Source: Methylobacterium aquaticum (GTDB taxonomy: Bacteria; Pseudomonadota; Alphaproteobacteria; Rhizobiales; Beijerinckiaceae). From it: a stretch of 64,000 bases of DNA. The notes under the pieces are model-generated. The model did not search any database. It was not told where the DNA came from and worked only from the letters and a program-made list of their open reading frames with translations. The position numbers and the translations under genes are program-made. The DNA lies in the NCBI RefSeq assembly GCF_016804325.1, contig NZ_CP043627.1, positions 4,105,001-4,169,000 on the forward strand, given 5' to 3'. Positions 61,679 through 64,000 of this stretch are shown piece after piece (position 1 is the first letter of the stretch; each line of letters begins with the position of its first letter).

Positions 61679-62422
61679 ATGAAGAGCCTGAGATCCCTGG
61701 CGGGTTTCCTGACCGGATGGTCGGAGCGCAACGGCGAGCCGCGCCGGCAGGTCGCCGTGCTGCCGGTCCGCACCGGGCCCGACGGAACCTTGCAGGTCAT
61801 GCTCATCACCTCCCGCGAGACCCGGCGCTGGGTGGCGCCGAAGGGCTGGCCGATGAAGGGCCTGAAGAACTACGAGGCCGCCGCGCGCGAGGCCTACGAG
61901 GAGGCCGGCCTGATCGGCCGGGTCGGCCGACGGGCGCTCGGGAGCTATTTCTACAACAAGCGCCTGAAGAGCCGCGACACGGTGCTGTGCCAGGTCCAGG
62001 TCTTTCGCCTGGAGGTGCGCAAGCAGCTCAAGACCTGGCCCGAGCAGGAGGAGCGCGAGTGCCGCTGGTTCAGCGTGCAGGACGCGGCCGAGGCGGTGAC
62101 CGAGGCCGGCCTGGCCGCCCTGATCCGCGCGGTCGGCGCCGAGGGCGCAAAGGCCCGCAAGGCCAAGGTGAAGGTGGCGGGCAAGAACACGGATCTCAAG
62201 AATACGGGTCTCGAGACCCAGGCTGCCAAGGATCCGGATCCGAAGAAGCCGGATCCCAAGGGAACGTCCGCCAAGCCCGGGGTGGCCAAGTCTGCCGACA
62301 CCAAGTCCGCAGGCGCGAAGGTCCCGGCTGCCAAGGCTCCAACCGCCAAGGCTTCGGCTCCCAAGGCTTCGGCTCCCAAGTCCAAGGCCGCCGGCAAGGC
62401 ATCGGACCCGAAGGGCGCGTGA
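61679..62422 (+). CDS. NUDIX hydrolase with Lys/Ala/Pro-rich tail
   Basis: A 247-residue protein. Residues 1-155 form a NUDIX hydrolase of the DIPP-like type: [30 protein letters not shown] holds the Nudix box (REAYEEAG, acid residues for metal; in parts [12 protein letters not shown] and [13 protein letters not shown]). Residues 160-247 are a low-complexity tail with repeated AKxP units (SAKx[11 protein letters not shown]). The Nudix part would hydrolyse a nucleoside-diphosphate-linked or polyphosphate inositol substrate. The tail is not found in the basic family. Confidence 0.85.
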   Translation: MKSLRSLAGFLTGWSERNGEPRRQVAVLPVRTGPDGTLQVMLITSRETRRWVAPKGWPMKGLKNYEAAAREAYEEAGLIGRVGRRALGSYFYNKRLKSRDTVLCQVQVFRLEVRKQLKTWPEQEERECRWFSVQDAAEAVTEAGLAALIRAVGAEGAKARKAKVKVAGKNTDLKNTGLETQAAKDPDPKKPDPKGTSAKPGVAKSADTKSAGAKVPAAKAPTAKASAPKASAPKSKAAGKASDPKGA

Positions 62423-62520
62423 CCGCTCCGCTATCCGGCCGTCACACGGCCCCGCTATAGGCTCGGGGTTTCAGGTGCGGGCCTCGGGGGCCCGTCCCCC
62501 TCACAAGCGGCGCGGACGCG

Positions 62521-63237
62521 ATGGCGATCATCCAGGCCTTCCAGGCCGGCGAATTCCTCAACTCGGCCTTGAGCCTGCTGTGCGCCTTCGTGCTTGGCAC
62601 CCTGATCGGGGCGGAGCGGCAGTACCGGCAGCGCACCGCGGGCCTGCGCACCAACGTGCTGGTGGCGGTGGGCGCGGCCGCCTTCACCGATCTCGGCATG
62701 CGCATCGGCCATGCCGATGGGGCGATCCGCATCGTCGCCTACGTGGTCTCGGGCGTCGGCTTCCTCGGCGCCGGCGTGATCATGAAGGAGGGGATGAACG
62801 TCCGCGGCCTCAACACCGCGGCGACGCTCTGGTGCTCGGCGGCGGTCGGCGCCCTGTCGGGGGTCGATCTCGCGGCGGAGGCCGCGCTGGTCACCGCGGC
62901 GGTGCTCGCCGGCAACACCCTGCTGCGGCCGCTGGTCAACGCCATCAACCGCATCCCGATCGACGAGCGCGATTCGGAGGCGACCTACGAGGTCCGTGCC
63001 GTCACCGAGACCGGCCGCCTCTCGGAGGTGCGCGACCTCCTGGTCGAGCGCCTGGAGGCGGCCCACTATCCCGTCAGCGAGGTCGATGTCGAGGAGCGCG
63101 GCGAGGACGACGTCGAGGTGGTCGCCACCCTGGTCAGCACCGCGATCGAGCCGGAGGAGATCGACGCGGTGATCGCGCGCTTAGGGGCCGCCGAGGGCAT
63201 CCGCCGGGCGACCTGGACGGTGCGCACGACGGATTGA
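62521..63237 (+). CDS. MgtC/SapB family protein
   Basis: A 238-residue protein of the MgtC family. The N-terminal half has four membrane helices (LSLLCAFVLGTLIGAERQYRQR, TAGLRTNVLVAVGAAAFTDLG, VSGVGFLGAGVIMKEGMNVRGLNTAATLW), the last being the strongest family block. The C-terminal ~80 residues are a cytoplasmic ACT-like domain (EATYEVRAVTETGRLSEVRDLLV). Linked in other bacteria to low Mg and ATP synthase control. Solo gene. Confidence 0.9.
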   Translation: MAIIQAFQAGEFLNSALSLLCAFVLGTLIGAERQYRQRTAGLRTNVLVAVGAAAFTDLGMRIGHADGAIRIVAYVVSGVGFLGAGVIMKEGMNVRGLNTAATLWCSAAVGALSGVDLAAEAALVTAAVLAGNTLLRPLVNAINRIPIDERDSEATYEVRAVTETGRLSEVRDLLVERLEAAHYPVSEVDVEERGEDDVEVVATLVSTAIEPEEIDAVIARLGAAEGIRRATWTVRTTD

Positions 63238-63242
63238 GTGGG

Positions 63243-63998
63243 TCAGGTCCCCGGCAGCGTCACCCGCCTGGCGCGGCGGCGCTGGATCAGCAGGAAGCTG
63301 CCGAAGGCGAGCCCGATGACGAGGAGCGAGACGCCCGTCGTCACGGTGCCGAGCGCGTAGATCTCCGGCGTGGTCACCGTGGTGGTGAGGCCCTGCAACT
63401 CCAGCGGCAGGGTGTTGCGCCCGCCGATCGCCTGGCTGGTCCGGGCGAGCTCGTCCCAGGACAGGGTGAAGCCGAACAGGGCGACGCCGACGAGGGACGG
63501 CAGGATGATCGGCACCACGACGTGGCGGAGCGATTGCGGGCCGGTGGCGCCGAGGTCGCGCGCCGCCTCCTCGTAGGCCGGGTTGAAGCGGTTGAACACC
63601 GCGAACATGATGAGGAGGCCGAAGGGCAGCGTCCAGGTGAGATGCGCCCCGAGCGCGGAGGTGAACAGCCCCATCACGGTGCCGTGGTCCTGGAGGAAGC
63701 CCCACCCGGTCCAGGCGGCCAGCGCCTTGATGCCTTCGTCGATCAGCCGGAATTCGAGGCCGATGCCGAGCGACACCACGATCGAGGGCACGATCAGGCT
63801 CGCCACCGCGACGTAGAACAAGGGCGTCTGGCCGAAGAAGCCCTTGCGGAAGGCCAGGCCGGCGAAGAACGCGATGGTGACGGTGAGCCCCATCACCACG
63901 AGGCCGAGCGCCAGCGAGCGCCGGAACGCCGCCCAGATGTCGACCACCCCGAGCCCGGCCCAGAGGCGCGAGAACCAGAAGGTCGAGACCCCGTTCAT
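63243..63998 (-). CDS. ABC transporter permease, PotC/spermidine-putrescine type (5' end may lie outside)
   Basis: The 251 residues present hold about six helices and the binding-protein-dependent permease signature EEAARDLGATGPQSLRHVVVPIILPSL (the EAA loop that meets the ATPase; in parts EEAARDLGATGPQ and SLRHVVVPIILPSL). The PotC-like pattern fits spermidine/putrescine or similar importers. The frame reaches the right edge with a Met at 63998, so the true start may be beyond the window. Partners would lie upstream of this gene. Confidence 0.85.
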   Translation of the reverse strand: MNGVSTFWFSRLWAGLGVVDIWAAFRRSLALGLVVMGLTVTIAFFAGLAFRKGFFGQTPLFYVAVASLIVPSIVVSLGIGLEFRLIDEGIKALAAWTGWGFLQDHGTVMGLFTSALGAHLTWTLPFGLLIMFAVFNRFNPAYEEAARDLGATGPQSLRHVVVPIILPSLVGVALFGFTLSWDELARTSQAIGGRNTLPLELQGLTTTVTTPEIYALGTVTTGVSLLVIGLAFGSFLLIQRRRARRVTLPGT

Positions 63999-64000
63999 CG

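Noticed and set aside
1..64000. tRNA, rRNA or prophage genes
   Set aside because: I found no TTCGAATCC-type T-loop with a CCA-ready acceptor stem, no rRNA sequence, and no integrase, terminase or capsid gene.

Overview
The window is a stretch of high-GC alphaproteobacterial chromosome, most likely Methylobacterium or a close relative (Hyphomicrobiales). The reasons are the GC-saturated third codon positions, the order DUF2948 - hisD - UPF0262 - low-molecular-weight phosphatase, 5-aminolevulinate synthase (hemA) for haem, a large divergent PEP carboxylase, HisZ/HisG, and several families of interspersed palindromic repeats of the kind common in this group. The genus is inferred from gene content, not from a marker gene. 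I saw no rRNA, tRNA, CRISPR array or transposase.

Layout. 1-5.4 kb: a secreted PAP2-type acid phosphatase, then a five-gene, tightly packed operon: CheY-like receiver, small coiled-coil protein, membrane protein joining a roadblock-like domain to an OmpA peptidoglycan-binding domain, Ras-like GTPase, and histidine kinase. This operon is the best candidate for an unusual signalling system. 5.4-12.5 kb: a DUF4926/DUF6883 pair, lipid kinase plus TerC, three envelope or secreted unknowns, a frameshifted LuxR regulator and a TacAT-type (DUF1778/GNAT) toxin-antitoxin pair. 12.6-20.4 kb: PEP carboxylase, small unknowns, a NepR-like protein, and a Crp/Fnr regulator overlapping a degenerate HWE-kinase-like protein. 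20.5-28 kb: AzlCD exporter, the conserved hisD cluster, a LysR/bile-acid-symporter-family divergon. 28-35 kb: a Wzy/ligase-like polymerase, then hisS, hisZ and hisG, with a toxin-antitoxin pair on each side of hisS. 35-43.8 kb: three TadE/TadG-type genes, hemA, murA and an orphan solute-binding protein. 43.8-51.7 kb: a MFS/PlsC/acyl-ACP-synthetase fusion, a YiaA/PspA pair opposite a TetR regulator with clear operators, MqsRA, a short-chain dehydrogenase and a MarR regulator. 51.9-64 kb: creatininase-family hydrolase, CobW GTPase, a tandem glycine riboswitch in front of a DadA-type amino-acid dehydrogenase, TonB receptor, HhH protein, NlpC/P60 hydrolase, OhrR-like regulator, NUDIX hydrolase, MgtC/SapB protein and the end of an ABC permease gene.

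Most of the window is housekeeping. The accessory content is concentrated at four toxin-antitoxin modules (11.6, 29.3, 31.9 and 49.4 kb) and at repeats placed between genes. A 127-bp palindromic element occurs twice, each time supplying the TGA stop codon of the gene before it. Three otherwise normal genes (luxR-type, hisZ, the acyltransferase fusion) carry a single-base frameshift in GC-rich runs, which may be sequencing error rather than decay.
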